Assembly (NCBI RefSeq): GCF_004343505.1
Contig: NZ_SLXU01000004.1
Span: 62,001-126,000, forward strand
Length of the DNA: 64,000 nucleotides
Direction: 5' to 3'
DNA from: Rhodovulum bhavnagarense
GTDB taxonomy: Bacteria > Pseudomonadota > Alphaproteobacteria > Rhodobacterales > Rhodobacteraceae
The position numbers and the translations under genes are program-made. The notes beneath the pieces were generated by a model. The model ran no database searches. It was not told where the DNA came from and saw only the letters and a program-made list of their open reading frames with translations. Below are positions 54,029 through 62,621 of the stretch, one piece after another (positions within the stretch are counted from its first letter, which is position 1; each line of letters starts with the position of its first letter).

Positions 54029-55249
54029 TTATCGAAGGATCGCAAGCAGACGTGCGATCGCGCGTATGGCCATGTCCAGATCGGCCGGGTTTACATATTC
54101 TTCGGGGCTGTGACTGACCCCACCGCGGCAGCGGACGAACAGCATGGCTATCGGGCAGAGATCCGCCATCGCCGAGGCATCGTGCGTGGCCCCCGATGGC
54201 AATTCCAGGCCCAGGCCGCCACAATCGACAACTGATGCGCGCAGGGCGCGGGACAGGTCCGCGTCACAGGGCTGCGCGGGTTGAACATAGGTCCGCTCGA
54301 TATCGATTCGCAGCCCTTCGTGACGGGCAAGCGCCGCTGCAAAATCATGGATCGCACGACCTGCCGCCTGACGATCGGTGTCCCGTGCGGATCGGAATTC
54401 AGCCGTAAGCACCGCCTCGCGCGGGACCGCGTTGACCACGTTCGGCCGGATCGAAAGAGCACCGACAGTGCCACGCAGGCCGGGTGTTTCCATGGCCAGG
54501 CGGCGCACCTCGGCGACAAGCGCCGCGGCCCCGACCAGGGCATCGCGCCGGCCCTCCATCGGCAAGGTGCCGGCATGACCCGTTGCACCCGTCACCCTGA
54601 TCGCATGCCGTTCGATCCCGCAAATGGCGGTGACAATGCCAAGGGCCTCTTGCGCGGCCTCCAGCACCGGACCCTGTTCGATATGGGTTTCAAGGTATCC
54701 CAACGCCGTGTCGCGCGGGCGTGCGAGTTCCGGAATGCGCGCCGGATCGAGGCCAAAGCCCGTCATCGCCTCGCGCAGGGTGATCCCGTCGGCATCGGCC
54801 ATATCCAGCACGTCGGGATCGTAGCTGCTCGCCAGCGCCCGCGACCCGATCAGGGCGGTGGGAAAACGCACGCCTTCCTCGTCGGCAAAGGCCAGAACCT
54901 CGACGGCAAATGGCAAGGCAACGCCCTCGCACCGCAGTTTTTCAAGCGCGACGATCGAGAGAACCACCCCCATGATGCCATCATAGGCCCCCCCTTCGCG
55001 CACGGAATCCTGGTGCGAACCAAGGTAAAAGGTGCCCGCCCCAACAGGTCCGTCCAGACGCCCGACCAGGGTACCTGCATCATCCAGTTCGACGCTTAGC
55101 CCGGCATCGCCCATCCAGCCTGTCAAGAGATCCAGCGCGGCGCGGTGCTGCGGCGTAAAGGGCAGGCGGCTGACCCCTGGTCCGGGCTCTGAAAGCCCGG
55201 CCAGTCGTTCAAGGCGCCGGGCGGCCTCTTGGCCCCATTCAATGGTCAC
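54029..55249 (-). CDS. M20-family amidohydrolase (allantoate/N-carbamoyl amino acid type)
   Basis: A zinc/manganese amidohydrolase of 406 residues. Metal ligands are visible: GSHQDSVREGGAYDG near residue 83 (His and Asp), DEEGVRFP near residue 122, THIEQGPVLEAA near residue 186, and SHSPEEYV near the end. The family cleaves allantoate, N-carbamoyl-L-amino acids and ureidoglycolate-like compounds, but which one is unclear; no allantoinase or urease is near. The GTG start at 55249 overlaps the DUF1028 gene by 11 bases, and this start gives the family N-terminus (TIEWGQEAARRLERL). Confidence 0.87.
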   Translation of the reverse strand: MTIEWGQEAARRLERLAGLSEPGPGVSRLPFTPQHRAALDLLTGWMGDAGLSVELDDAGTLVGRLDGPVGAGTFYLGSHQDSVREGGAYDGIMGVVLSIVALEKLRCEGVALPFAVEVLAFADEEGVRFPTALIGSRALASSYDPDVLDMADADGITLREAMTGFGLDPARIPELARPRDTALGYLETHIEQGPVLEAAQEALGIVTAICGIERHAIRVTGATGHAGTLPMEGRRDALVGAAALVAEVRRLAMETPGLRGTVGALSIRPNVVNAVPREAVLTAEFRSARDTDRQAAGRAIHDFAAALARHEGLRIDIERTYVQPAQPCDADLSRALRASVVDCGGLGLELPSGATHDASAMADLCPIAMLFVRCRGGVSHSPEEYVNPADLDMAIRAIARLLAILR

Positions 55250-55907
55250 CGGTTCGTGTCCGATCGTTCCAGGTCGGCACGTCATCCAGCCATTCGGCAT
55301 AGTGCCCGGTGCTGGTCTTTTCGTGCAGCATCGCAAGCGCACCGATCGGATCGGAGGGGTGTGCGTCGATGCGCAGGGTCAGTGGCGGCCGGTCGGGATG
55401 AAGCACCAGGAGTGCAGCAGACAGAAGACCGCGGCTATCGCTGCCCGCCGCCTCTGCCGCGCGAAGTGCCGTCAACAGACGCTTGGCCAGACTTCCACCG
55501 GCGGCAAGAAAACCATCGACCATCCCATCTATCACCCCGGACGAGGCCAGCATGTTGCCTGCGGCAACGCCGTTGCGAAAGATACGCCCGGCGGTTGCGG
55601 GCGTGTTGGACGCGCCGGTAAAGACCGCCCCTTCGCCCGCAGGGGACAGCGCCGAGAGTTGCCGCCATTCGCGCCCCGTATCCGGCCCCGTCACCGCATC
55701 GATCGCGGTCTTGGCCGACAGCCCCCCGCGCATGACGGCCAGGACATCCTCACCCCAGAAAGTCGAGGGCGCCGCCCCTTGGCTGGCCGACATGCCAGCC
55801 CCCAGGGCACCGCGCAGAACCCAGCCGCCCACGCAATAGCTTCCGGTGGCGGCGGCACCGCCGATAGCCCCGCTCTCGGGGTCGCGCGCAAGAATCGAAA
55901 AGGTCAT
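55239..55907 (-). CDS. DUF1028 protein (Ntn-hydrolase-like)
   Basis: A 222-residue protein of the DUF1028 family: starts TFSILARDPESGAIGGAAATG, with GWVLRGALGAGMSASQGAA, VFTGASNTPATAGRIFRNG and AAGNMLASSGVIDGMVDGFL. The fold is predicted to be an Ntn-hydrolase like beta-lactam acylases, but no nucleophile has been shown. It is divergent from the ABC transporter across a 102-base operator region and coupled to the M20 amidohydrolase, so it probably acts on the same imported compound. ATG 55907. Confidence 0.85.
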   Translation of the reverse strand: MTFSILARDPESGAIGGAAATGSYCVGGWVLRGALGAGMSASQGAAPSTFWGEDVLAVMRGGLSAKTAIDAVTGPDTGREWRQLSALSPAGEGAVFTGASNTPATAGRIFRNGVAAGNMLASSGVIDGMVDGFLAAGGSLAKRLLTALRAAEAAGSDSRGLLSAALLVLHPDRPPLTLRIDAHPSDPIGALAMLHEKTSTGHYAEWLDDVPTWNDRTRTGDH

Positions 55908-55927
55908 GGGACGCGTTTCTTTTTGGG

Positions 55928-55975
55928 TTGATCAAATTATAATGATGAATTGATCGATGTAAATTGTCATGATAA
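55928..55975. promoter_or_regulatory. Operator region between DUF1028 and the ABC transporter
   Basis: AT-rich spacer with several dyads: palindrome TTGATCAA (55928-55935), a repeat of TTGATC 22 bases on (55950-55955, two helical turns), and TTGTCATGATAA (55964-55975), a one-mismatch palindrome around TCATGA. The last has the shape of GntR/FCD sites. The GntR gene closing the transporter operon is the obvious candidate binder. Confidence 0.55.
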
Positions 55976-56009
55976 ATTAATTTGGCTGCCAACTGGGAGA
56001 TTTCATGCC

Positions 56010-57590
56010 ATGAAGAGCCTCGACCTGACGCGCCGGGCGCTGATTTTCGCCGCGATCACATCGCTTTCCCTGGGGGGCGGCGACCGGCCGGCCGCCGCGC
56101 AAACCCCGCCCGGCGTGCTGATCGTCGGCCAGATCGCCGAACCGAAATCGCTAGATCCCGCGGCGGTGACGGCGGTGAACGATTTTCGCATCCTGGTGAA
56201 TGTCTACGAGGGTCTCGTGCGCTACGAGCCCGGCACGCTGGAGGTTGCGCCCGCGCTGGCCACGGACTGGGCGATCTCCGAGGAAGGCACCGAATACACC
56301 TTTACCCTGCGCGAGGGCGTTACCTTTCACGACGGCACGCCGTTCAACGCCGAGACGGTGAAGTTCAATTTCGACCGGATGCTGAACGAGGATCACCCCT
56401 ATCACGACACCGGCCCGTTTCCGCTGGCCTTCTTCTTCTCGGCCATCGCGAAAACCGAGGTGTTGGACGAGCTGACGGTGAAATTCACCCTCAACGCGCC
56501 TTATGCCCCCTTCCTGTCGAACCTCGCCTATCCGACCGGGCTGATGGTCTCGCCCGCGGCGGTCGAGCAGCACGGCGCGGATTTCGGGCGCAACCCGGCG
56601 GGCACCGGCCCCTTCACCTTCGTTGAATGGCGCTCGAACGAGGCGGTGGTGATCGAGAAAAACCCCGATTACTGGGGCGACCCGGCGGGGACAGAGGCGG
56701 TGGTGTTCCGCCCGATCACCGATGCCAATACCCGCGTCGCCGAGATGCTGGCCGGCGGAATCGACATGATGGTCGAGGTGCCCCCGACCGCGCTAAGCCG
56801 ATTCCAGGGCGATGCGTTCAAGGTTGTCGAACAGGCCGGGCCGCACCTGTGGTTCCTGATCCTGAACGCCAAGGAAGGCCCCTTTGCAGACAAGCGGGTT
56901 CGCCAGGCGGCCAATTACGCGATCAACAAGCGGGCGCTTGTTGACGACGTGCTGGAAGGCACAGCCGAGATTGCCGCCGGGCCGACGCCGCCGGCCTTTG
57001 CCTGGGCGCATAACGAGACGCTGGCGCCCTATCCCTACGACCCCGAAAGGGCGCGCGCTCTGCTTGACGAGGCGGGCATCGAGGAAGGAACCGAGCTGAC
57101 CTTCTACGTCACTGAGGGTGGCTCGGGCATGCTCGATCCGATCCCGATGGGCACGGCGATCCAGGCCGACCTGAACGCCGTGGGCTTTGACGTCAAGATC
57201 GAAACCTATGAATGGAACACCTTCCTTGGCGAGGTGAATCCGGGGCTGGAGGGCAAGGCCGACATGGCCGAGATGGCCTGGATGACGAACGATCCCGACA
57301 CGCTGCCTTATCTCGCGCTGAGAACCGAGGCCTGGCCCAGCGAAGGCGGTTTCAACTCTGGCTATTACTCGAACGAAGAGGTCGACCGCCTGCTGGAAGA
57401 GGCGCGCGTGGCGACCGACCAGGAGGAACGCGCCCGTCTCTACAAGAGGATGCAGGAAATCGTGCAAGAGGACGCACCCTGGGTGTTCGTCGCGAACTGG
57501 AAACAGAACGCGGTGACATCGGATCGGGTCGAGAATTTCTCTCTCGAACCTTCCTTCCTGCTGCAACTTGAGGGCGTCGTTAAAAACTGA
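56010..57590 (+). CDS. ABC transporter substrate-binding protein, peptide family 5
   Basis: Periplasmic binding protein of 526 residues in the DppA/OppA (SBP_bac_5) class. The signal peptide is LTRRALIFAAITSLSLGGGD with a possible Tat-like RR. Family blocks: AEPKSLDPAAVTAVNDFRIL, ISEEGTEYTFTLREGVTFHDG, NPAGTGPFTFVEWRSNEAVV and KRVRQAANYAINKRALVDDV. Ligand cannot be read; oligopeptides, glutathione or other acylated amino compounds are common. GGGAGA lies before ATG 56010. It heads the operon and is divergent from DUF1028. Confidence 0.9.
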   Translation: MKSLDLTRRALIFAAITSLSLGGGDRPAAAQTPPGVLIVGQIAEPKSLDPAAVTAVNDFRILVNVYEGLVRYEPGTLEVAPALATDWAISEEGTEYTFTLREGVTFHDGTPFNAETVKFNFDRMLNEDHPYHDTGPFPLAFFFSAIAKTEVLDELTVKFTLNAPYAPFLSNLAYPTGLMVSPAAVEQHGADFGRNPAGTGPFTFVEWRSNEAVVIEKNPDYWGDPAGTEAVVFRPITDANTRVAEMLAGGIDMMVEVPPTALSRFQGDAFKVVEQAGPHLWFLILNAKEGPFADKRVRQAANYAINKRALVDDVLEGTAEIAAGPTPPAFAWAHNETLAPYPYDPERARALLDEAGIEEGTELTFYVTEGGSGMLDPIPMGTAIQADLNAVGFDVKIETYEWNTFLGEVNPGLEGKADMAEMAWMTNDPDTLPYLALRTEAWPSEGGFNSGYYSNEEVDRLLEEARVATDQEERARLYKRMQEIVQEDAPWVFVANWKQNAVTSDRVENFSLEPSFLLQLEGVVKN

Positions 57591-57601
57591 CGCCACGGCG
57601 C

Positions 57602-57624
57602 AGGCCCGGTTTCCGGCCGGGCCT
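57602..57624 (+). other. Intercistronic hairpin after the binding-protein gene
   Basis: Perfect 8-bp stem AGGCCCGG / CCGGGCCT with a 7-base loop, in the 102-base gap. Hairpins here commonly stabilise the binding-protein message so that it exceeds the permease genes. Confidence 0.55.
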
Positions 57625-57692
57625 CGCCCCGGGCTTTCGCAAAGGCCCGACGTGAGTCTTCCAACGCTTTTGCACGCACCCGGAGACCGGCA

Positions 57693-58640
57693 ATGGGCGG
57701 TTACATCCTGAAACGACTGCTCTCAGCGATCCCGGTGCTTTTGGGTATCACGATCATCGTTTTCGCAATCATGGCGATGATCCCCGGCGATCCGGCAACC
57801 GCGATCCTGGGCAGCTATGCCACGCCCGATAACGTGGAAAAGCTGAACCGCGACCTGGGTTTGGACAAACCCCTGCTACAGCGGTACTTCATCTGGCTGG
57901 GCAACATGCTCCAGGGTGATTTCGGGCGCAGTTTCAGCCTGAACCGCCCGGTCCTTGACGAGGTGGTCGAACGCTTCAACGCCACGTTGGTCCTGGCGGG
58001 CACCGGTTTCGTTCTGTGTTCGGTTCTGGGCATCCTGGCCGGCGTCGTCTCGGCGGCCCGGCAATACGGGGTGGCAGACAAGATCATCACCTTTACCGTG
58101 CTGATCGGCATCTCGATCCCGTCCTTTTTCCTGGGCATGATGATAATCCTGCTTTTCGCGGTAAACCTGCGCTGGCTACCGGTCTCGGGGATGTATGCGA
58201 TCTATGGCGGCGGCGATCTGCCCGACCTTCTGAAACACCTGGTCATGCCCGCGACCGCACTGGCAGTCGTGGCGACCGGTGTCATCGCACGGCTTTCGCG
58301 CTCTGCCATGCTCGAAGTGCTGCGCCAGGACTTTATCCGTACCGCGCGCGCCAAAGGGGTGCCCGAACGGCGCGTCATCATGGGGCATGCCTTGCGGGCT
58401 GCGATGGTGTCGATCCTCCCCGTGCTTGGCATCCAGGCGGGATTCGTGCTGTCGGGCGCGGTCTATATCGAAATGGTTTTCCAGTGGCCCGGCGTGGGCC
58501 GGATGCTGGTCGACGCGATCCTGAAACGCGACATCCTGCTGCTGCAGGGCGGCGTGGTCCTGGTCGCGGCCTGCTATGTGCTGTTCAACATCGCCGTCGA
58601 CGTGGCACAGGCCCTGCTCGACCCGCGGATCAAGACCTGA
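57693..58640 (+). CDS. ABC transporter permease (DppB type)
   Basis: Inner-membrane permease of 315 residues with six helices: YILKRLLSAIPVLLGITIIV at the N-terminus and the EAA-loop in AKGVPERRVIMGHALRAAM near residue 218. It forms the channel with the fused permease-ATPase protein encoded next. ATG 57693 follows GGAGACCGGCA. The spacing of 7 bases to the next start suggests tight co-translation. Confidence 0.92.
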   Translation: MGGYILKRLLSAIPVLLGITIIVFAIMAMIPGDPATAILGSYATPDNVEKLNRDLGLDKPLLQRYFIWLGNMLQGDFGRSFSLNRPVLDEVVERFNATLVLAGTGFVLCSVLGILAGVVSAARQYGVADKIITFTVLIGISIPSFFLGMMIILLFAVNLRWLPVSGMYAIYGGGDLPDLLKHLVMPATALAVVATGVIARLSRSAMLEVLRQDFIRTARAKGVPERRVIMGHALRAAMVSILPVLGIQAGFVLSGAVYIEMVFQWPGVGRMLVDAILKRDILLLQGGVVLVAACYVLFNIAVDVAQALLDPRIKT

Positions 58641-58647
58641 GGCGGGC

Positions 58648-60516
58648 ATGGGGCATTTCCTGAAACTGCTATTCCGCAACCGCCTCGCCGCGTTGGGCGC
58701 GACGGTGCTGTCAGCGCTCCTGATCGTCGTGCTGATCACGCCGCTCTTGCCGCTGCCCGACCCCAACGCCACGGCGACCGCCGAGCGCTTTGCCCGCCCC
58801 TTCACCGAGGGGCACATCCTTGGCACCGATCACCTGGGCCGCGACCTGCTTTCGAGGCTGCTCCACGGCACGCGGCTGTCGCTGGCGGTAGGCATCGCCG
58901 CGGCGCTGATCGCGGCAATCATCGGGTCGACCATCGGCCTTGTCGCGGGCTATTTCGGCGGGCGGATCGACAATGTCATCATGCGCGGCATCGACATGCT
59001 GATGGCGTTTCCCTATATCCTGCTCGCGCTCGCCATCGTCGCGGCCCTCGGCCCCGGGCTGATGAATGCGCTGATCGCGGTGGCCGCCGTCAACATCCCC
59101 TTCTTCGCGCGAAACATCCGCGGGATCACAGTCGGATTGGCGGGGCGCGAATTCATCGACGCGGCGCGACTGTCGGGGCTGGGGCACACCCGTATCCTGG
59201 TGGGCGAACTGCTTCCCAATGTGCTGCCGACCATCGTGATCGCGATGTCGACCACAGTGGGCTGGATGATCCTGGAAACCGCGGGCCTGTCCTTTCTCGG
59301 GCTGGGCAGCCAGCCGCCGGTTGCCGATCTGGGCTCGATGCTGGGCGAGGCGCGGGCGGCGCTGATCACGGCGCCCCACACCTCGGTCGTGCCGGGGGTG
59401 ATGATCTTTCTGATCGTGATGAGCATCAACCTGCTGGGCGACGGCGTGCGCGATGCGCTGGACCCGCGGTTGAAATCCGGCGCACTGTCGCGCCCGCGGG
59501 CGGTGACGCTGGTCGACCGCAAGGGGCCGGTGCCGGCCGCAGAACAGCGCGGTCTGCTGGACCTCGACGCGCTGGAAACCCAGTTCCATGTCGGCAAGCG
59601 GGTCTATCGCGCGGTCGGCGGGGTGTCGCTATACGTCAAATCCGGCGAATGCGTCGGCGTGATCGGCGAGTCCGGCTCGGGCAAATCGGTCACCGCGCTG
59701 TCGGTCATGGGGCTTGTGCCCTCGCCGCCGGGTGTGATCACCGGGGGCGCGGTGCGCTATGAGGGCGAGGATTTGCTGGGCGCGCGCTATGAAACCCTGC
59801 GTCGCCGTCGTGGCGAGAACGTCGCCTATATCTTTCAGGACCCGCTGGCGACGCTGCACCCGCTCTACAAGATCGGCGACCAGTTGATCGAGGCGATCCG
59901 CGTGCATCACGACACGCCCCCCAAAGAGGCGCGGGCCAAGGCGCTGGATCTCTTGAGGGCGGTGCGCATCCCTAACGCGGAAAGCCGGCTCGACAATTAC
60001 CCGCACGAGATGTCGGGCGGCATGCGCCAGCGGGTCGGCATCGCGATGGCGATGGCCAACGACCCCGACGTGATCATCGCCGACGAACCAACCACGGCGC
60101 TGGACGTCACGGTACAGGCGCAGATCCTCGCCCTGCTCGACGATTTGCGGCGCGAGCGGGGGCTGGCGATCATCTTCATCACCCATGATTTCGGCGTGGT
60201 GGCGCAGCTTTGCGACCGGGTGGCGGTGATGTATGCCGGCCGGATCGTCGAGGAGGGCCCGACGATGCAGGTGCTCGACGCCCCCGCGCATCCCTACACC
60301 AAGCGCCTGATCGCCTGCGTGCCGGAATTGGGCAGCGGCAAGCGCAAGCTCGCCTCGATCCCGGGCCTGCCGCCGGTGGTCGACAATCTGCCCGAGGGCT
60401 GCGCCTTTGCCCCCCGCTGCGACAAGGCGCGGGACGACTGCCGCCGGGGCGCCATCTTGCTTGCGGGCCGCGGGCTGCGCGCGGTGCGCTGCATTCACCC
60501 CGAGGAGGCAGTTTGA
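58648..60516 (+). CDS. ABC transporter permease-ATPase fusion (DppC-DppD)
   Basis: One 622-residue chain combining two subunits that are usually separate. Residues 1 to about 285 are a DppC-type permease ([23 protein letters not shown]-like [20 protein letters not shown]). After a short linker, residues about 310-622 are a DppD ATPase: Walker [13 protein letters not shown] near residue 342, signature [14 protein letters not shown] near residue 454, Walker [14 protein letters not shown], and the oligopeptide-type tail with Cys ([14 protein letters not shown]). Its stop overlaps the next ATG in TGATG. Confidence 0.92.
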   Translation: MGHFLKLLFRNRLAALGATVLSALLIVVLITPLLPLPDPNATATAERFARPFTEGHILGTDHLGRDLLSRLLHGTRLSLAVGIAAALIAAIIGSTIGLVAGYFGGRIDNVIMRGIDMLMAFPYILLALAIVAALGPGLMNALIAVAAVNIPFFARNIRGITVGLAGREFIDAARLSGLGHTRILVGELLPNVLPTIVIAMSTTVGWMILETAGLSFLGLGSQPPVADLGSMLGEARAALITAPHTSVVPGVMIFLIVMSINLLGDGVRDALDPRLKSGALSRPRAVTLVDRKGPVPAAEQRGLLDLDALETQFHVGKRVYRAVGGVSLYVKSGECVGVIGESGSGKSVTALSVMGLVPSPPGVITGGAVRYEGEDLLGARYETLRRRRGENVAYIFQDPLATLHPLYKIGDQLIEAIRVHHDTPPKEARAKALDLLRAVRIPNAESRLDNYPHEMSGGMRQRVGIAMAMANDPDVIIADEPTTALDVTVQAQILALLDDLRRERGLAIIFITHDFGVVAQLCDRVAVMYAGRIVEEGPTMQVLDAPAHPYTKRLIACVPELGSGKRKLASIPGLPPVVDNLPEGCAFAPRCDKARDDCRRGAILLAGRGLRAVRCIHPEEAV

Positions 60517-61472
60517 TGCAGGCGCTCAAGGTCACCGACTTGTCGAAAACCTTCGACCTTGGCAAACCGCTTTTCGGCACGGCGCGGCCCGGCGTGCGCG
60601 CGGTGCGGCCGATGTCGTTCTCGGTTGCGCGGGGCGAGACGCTGGGGATCGTCGGGGAATCCGGCTGTGGCAAGTCCACGCTGGCGCGGATGCTGGTGGG
60701 CCTGATGGCCCCCAGCACGGGCCATATCGAGATCGCCGGCAAGGCGCTCGACAATGCCGACCCGGCGGCCTTTGGTCGGCTGATCCAGTATGTTTTCCAA
60801 GACCCGATCTCGTCGCTGAATCCGCGCAAGACAGTGCGCCAGATCATGGAAACGCCGCTCAAGCGGCTTTACGGGATGAACCAGGCCGAGCGGAACAAGC
60901 GCATCGCTGAAATCTTTGACAGCGTGAACCTGCGCGAAGAATTCCTTGGGCGCTACCCGCATGAATTCTCGGGCGGACAGGCACAACGCATCGGCATCGC
61001 CCGTGCGCTGGCCGCCGCGCCCGAGATCATGGTGCTGGACGAACCTGTCTCGGCGCTGGACGTATCCGTGCAGGCGCAGGTGTTGAACCTTCTGGCCGAC
61101 CTGCGCCGCGACTTCGGGCTGACCTATCTGTTCATCAGCCATGACCTTGCCGTGGTCGAGGCGGTCAGCGACCGTGTCATGGTGTTGTATTTCGGCACGG
61201 TGGTCGAGATCGGCCGGGCCGAGCAGATTTTCAACGCACCCAAACATCCTTATACAAGGTTGCTTGCGGACAGTGCCCCGGTTGTCGGCCGACCGCTTGC
61301 CGCGCCGGAACAGGTGGACAGCGAACTGCCCGACCCGCTGAACCCGCCACCCGGTTGTGCCTTTGCCCGGCGCTGTTCGCGGGCCACGGCAATCTGCCGC
61401 GACCAGGAACCGCCACTGACCGAGAAGGGGAAAGATCAGTTTGCCGCATGCCACCACCCGATCGCCGACTGA
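60516..61472 (+). CDS. ABC transporter ATPase (DppF type)
   Basis: Second ATPase, 318 residues. Walker A GESGCGKSTLARML near residue 46, signature EFSGGQAQRIGIARAL, Walker B EIMVLDEPVSALD, and the C-terminal Cys-rich oligopeptide extension (GCAFARRCSRATAICRD). It pairs with the fused DppD domain. ATG 60516 is right after CGAGGAGGCA. The GntR gene starts within its last 32 bases, so the regulator is part of the operon. Confidence 0.93.
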   Translation: MQALKVTDLSKTFDLGKPLFGTARPGVRAVRPMSFSVARGETLGIVGESGCGKSTLARMLVGLMAPSTGHIEIAGKALDNADPAAFGRLIQYVFQDPISSLNPRKTVRQIMETPLKRLYGMNQAERNKRIAEIFDSVNLREEFLGRYPHEFSGGQAQRIGIARALAAAPEIMVLDEPVSALDVSVQAQVLNLLADLRRDFGLTYLFISHDLAVVEAVSDRVMVLYFGTVVEIGRAEQIFNAPKHPYTRLLADSAPVVGRPLAAPEQVDSELPDPLNPPPGCAFARRCSRATAICRDQEPPLTEKGKDQFAACHHPIAD

Positions 61473-62214
61473 ACGGCTGAGCCGACCCGCCCAGGTTGCA
61501 CAGGCCCTCAAGGATTGGGTGGTCGAACAGGAATTGCGCCCCGGCGACCGCCTGCCGGGCGAGGCCGAGCTGATGGCGCGCTTTGGCATGTCCAAGGGCA
61601 CCATCCGCGAAGCAACCCGCCTCTTGGAGGCGCAGGGGCTGATCAAGACCCGGACCGGACCGGGCGGCGGCAGTTTCGTACACGAGGTCAGCCGGCAAAG
61701 GGCCAAGGCGCTTTTGGGAAACTATTTCTATTTCAAGGACCTGGGCATCGACGACCTGTACGGTTTGCGTCTTGCATTGGAACCCGAGCTTGCCGCATCG
61801 CTGGCTGGACAACTCTCCGAAGAGGTGCTCGCGCGGCTGGAGGCAACCATAGCCGAATACGACGCGCCCTCTGCATCGCTCGACGAAGAGCGCAAACAGC
61901 ATGTCAATTCCCTGCGGTTCCATGCCATCCTGGCCGAGCACTCGGCGAACCCGTTATTGGGCTTCATCATAGATTTCATGGTCAGCCTGTTGTCTGACCT
62001 CACGGTCTATCGCCGCCTCTACGCACCTCCGAATGCCGAACTCTGGTCCAAGGGGCGCGATTACCAGATCCGTCTTGTCATGGCCCTTCGGGCCGGTGAC
62101 TCAGGCGCCGCCCGGGCCATCATGCGCGCGCACATGCGCACCGCCTGGGCACTGATGCGCCGGCAGGAGGCAGAGATCGAGAAAGGTTTCATCTCTGAGG
62201 CGGGCGAGAGTTGA
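61441..62214 (+). CDS. GntR-family regulator, FCD type
   Basis: DNA-binding regulator of 257 residues: winged helix near residues 15-80 (RFGMSKGTIREATRLLEAQGLI, then TRTGPGGGSFV), followed by a mostly helical FCD effector domain (LYGLRLALEPELAASLAG, NSLRFHAILAEHSANPLLGF). Effector class is usually an organic acid or amino compound. The start is TTG at 61441 inside dppF with AGGGGA upstream; no better start exists. It probably controls the divergent promoters between DUF1028 and the ABC genes. Confidence 0.9.
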   Translation: MPHATTRSPTERLSRPAQVAQALKDWVVEQELRPGDRLPGEAELMARFGMSKGTIREATRLLEAQGLIKTRTGPGGGSFVHEVSRQRAKALLGNYFYFKDLGIDDLYGLRLALEPELAASLAGQLSEEVLARLEATIAEYDAPSASLDEERKQHVNSLRFHAILAEHSANPLLGFIIDFMVSLLSDLTVYRRLYAPPNAELWSKGRDYQIRLVMALRAGDSGAARAIMRAHMRTAWALMRRQEAEIEKGFISEAGES

Positions 62215-62621
62215 TCGCGGCAAAAATCGGCCGAGGCGGAACGCGCCGAACCAAACGCGGCAATGCCATGGGCCCCGGATGGCCGGTTCACCCCCATCCC
62301 CCGCGAAGATCACGCGACCGGGGCCGACAAGCCGCTGCATGCCGCGCACTGTCATCGTGCTTGACTTCGACCGAACGATCCCGCATGCACTAGCAACGCT
62401 GCGCTGCCGCGTGAGCAAGCCGCGCCCCGAAACGGGCGCATCAGCGCCGAAAACCAGTTCCCCATCACGCAGGGTTCCTGACGCGACGGCCGGACCCGGC
62501 GGGAATAGCCCGCCTGTCCCGAGGCCGCCCAGACCCTCGCACGCCGCGCCATGCGCGCGGATGCTGCATCATATCGCCGTGCGGGCCATGAGGCGCCGTG
62601 CGGTCTCAAAAGGACGCTTTC
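62215..62621 (+). other. 407-bp gap before the helicase gene; nothing recognised
   Basis: No convincing coding frame; short frames on both strands lack ribosome sites and codon bias. The helicase promoter is presumably here but no clear boxes were seen. Confidence 0.4.
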
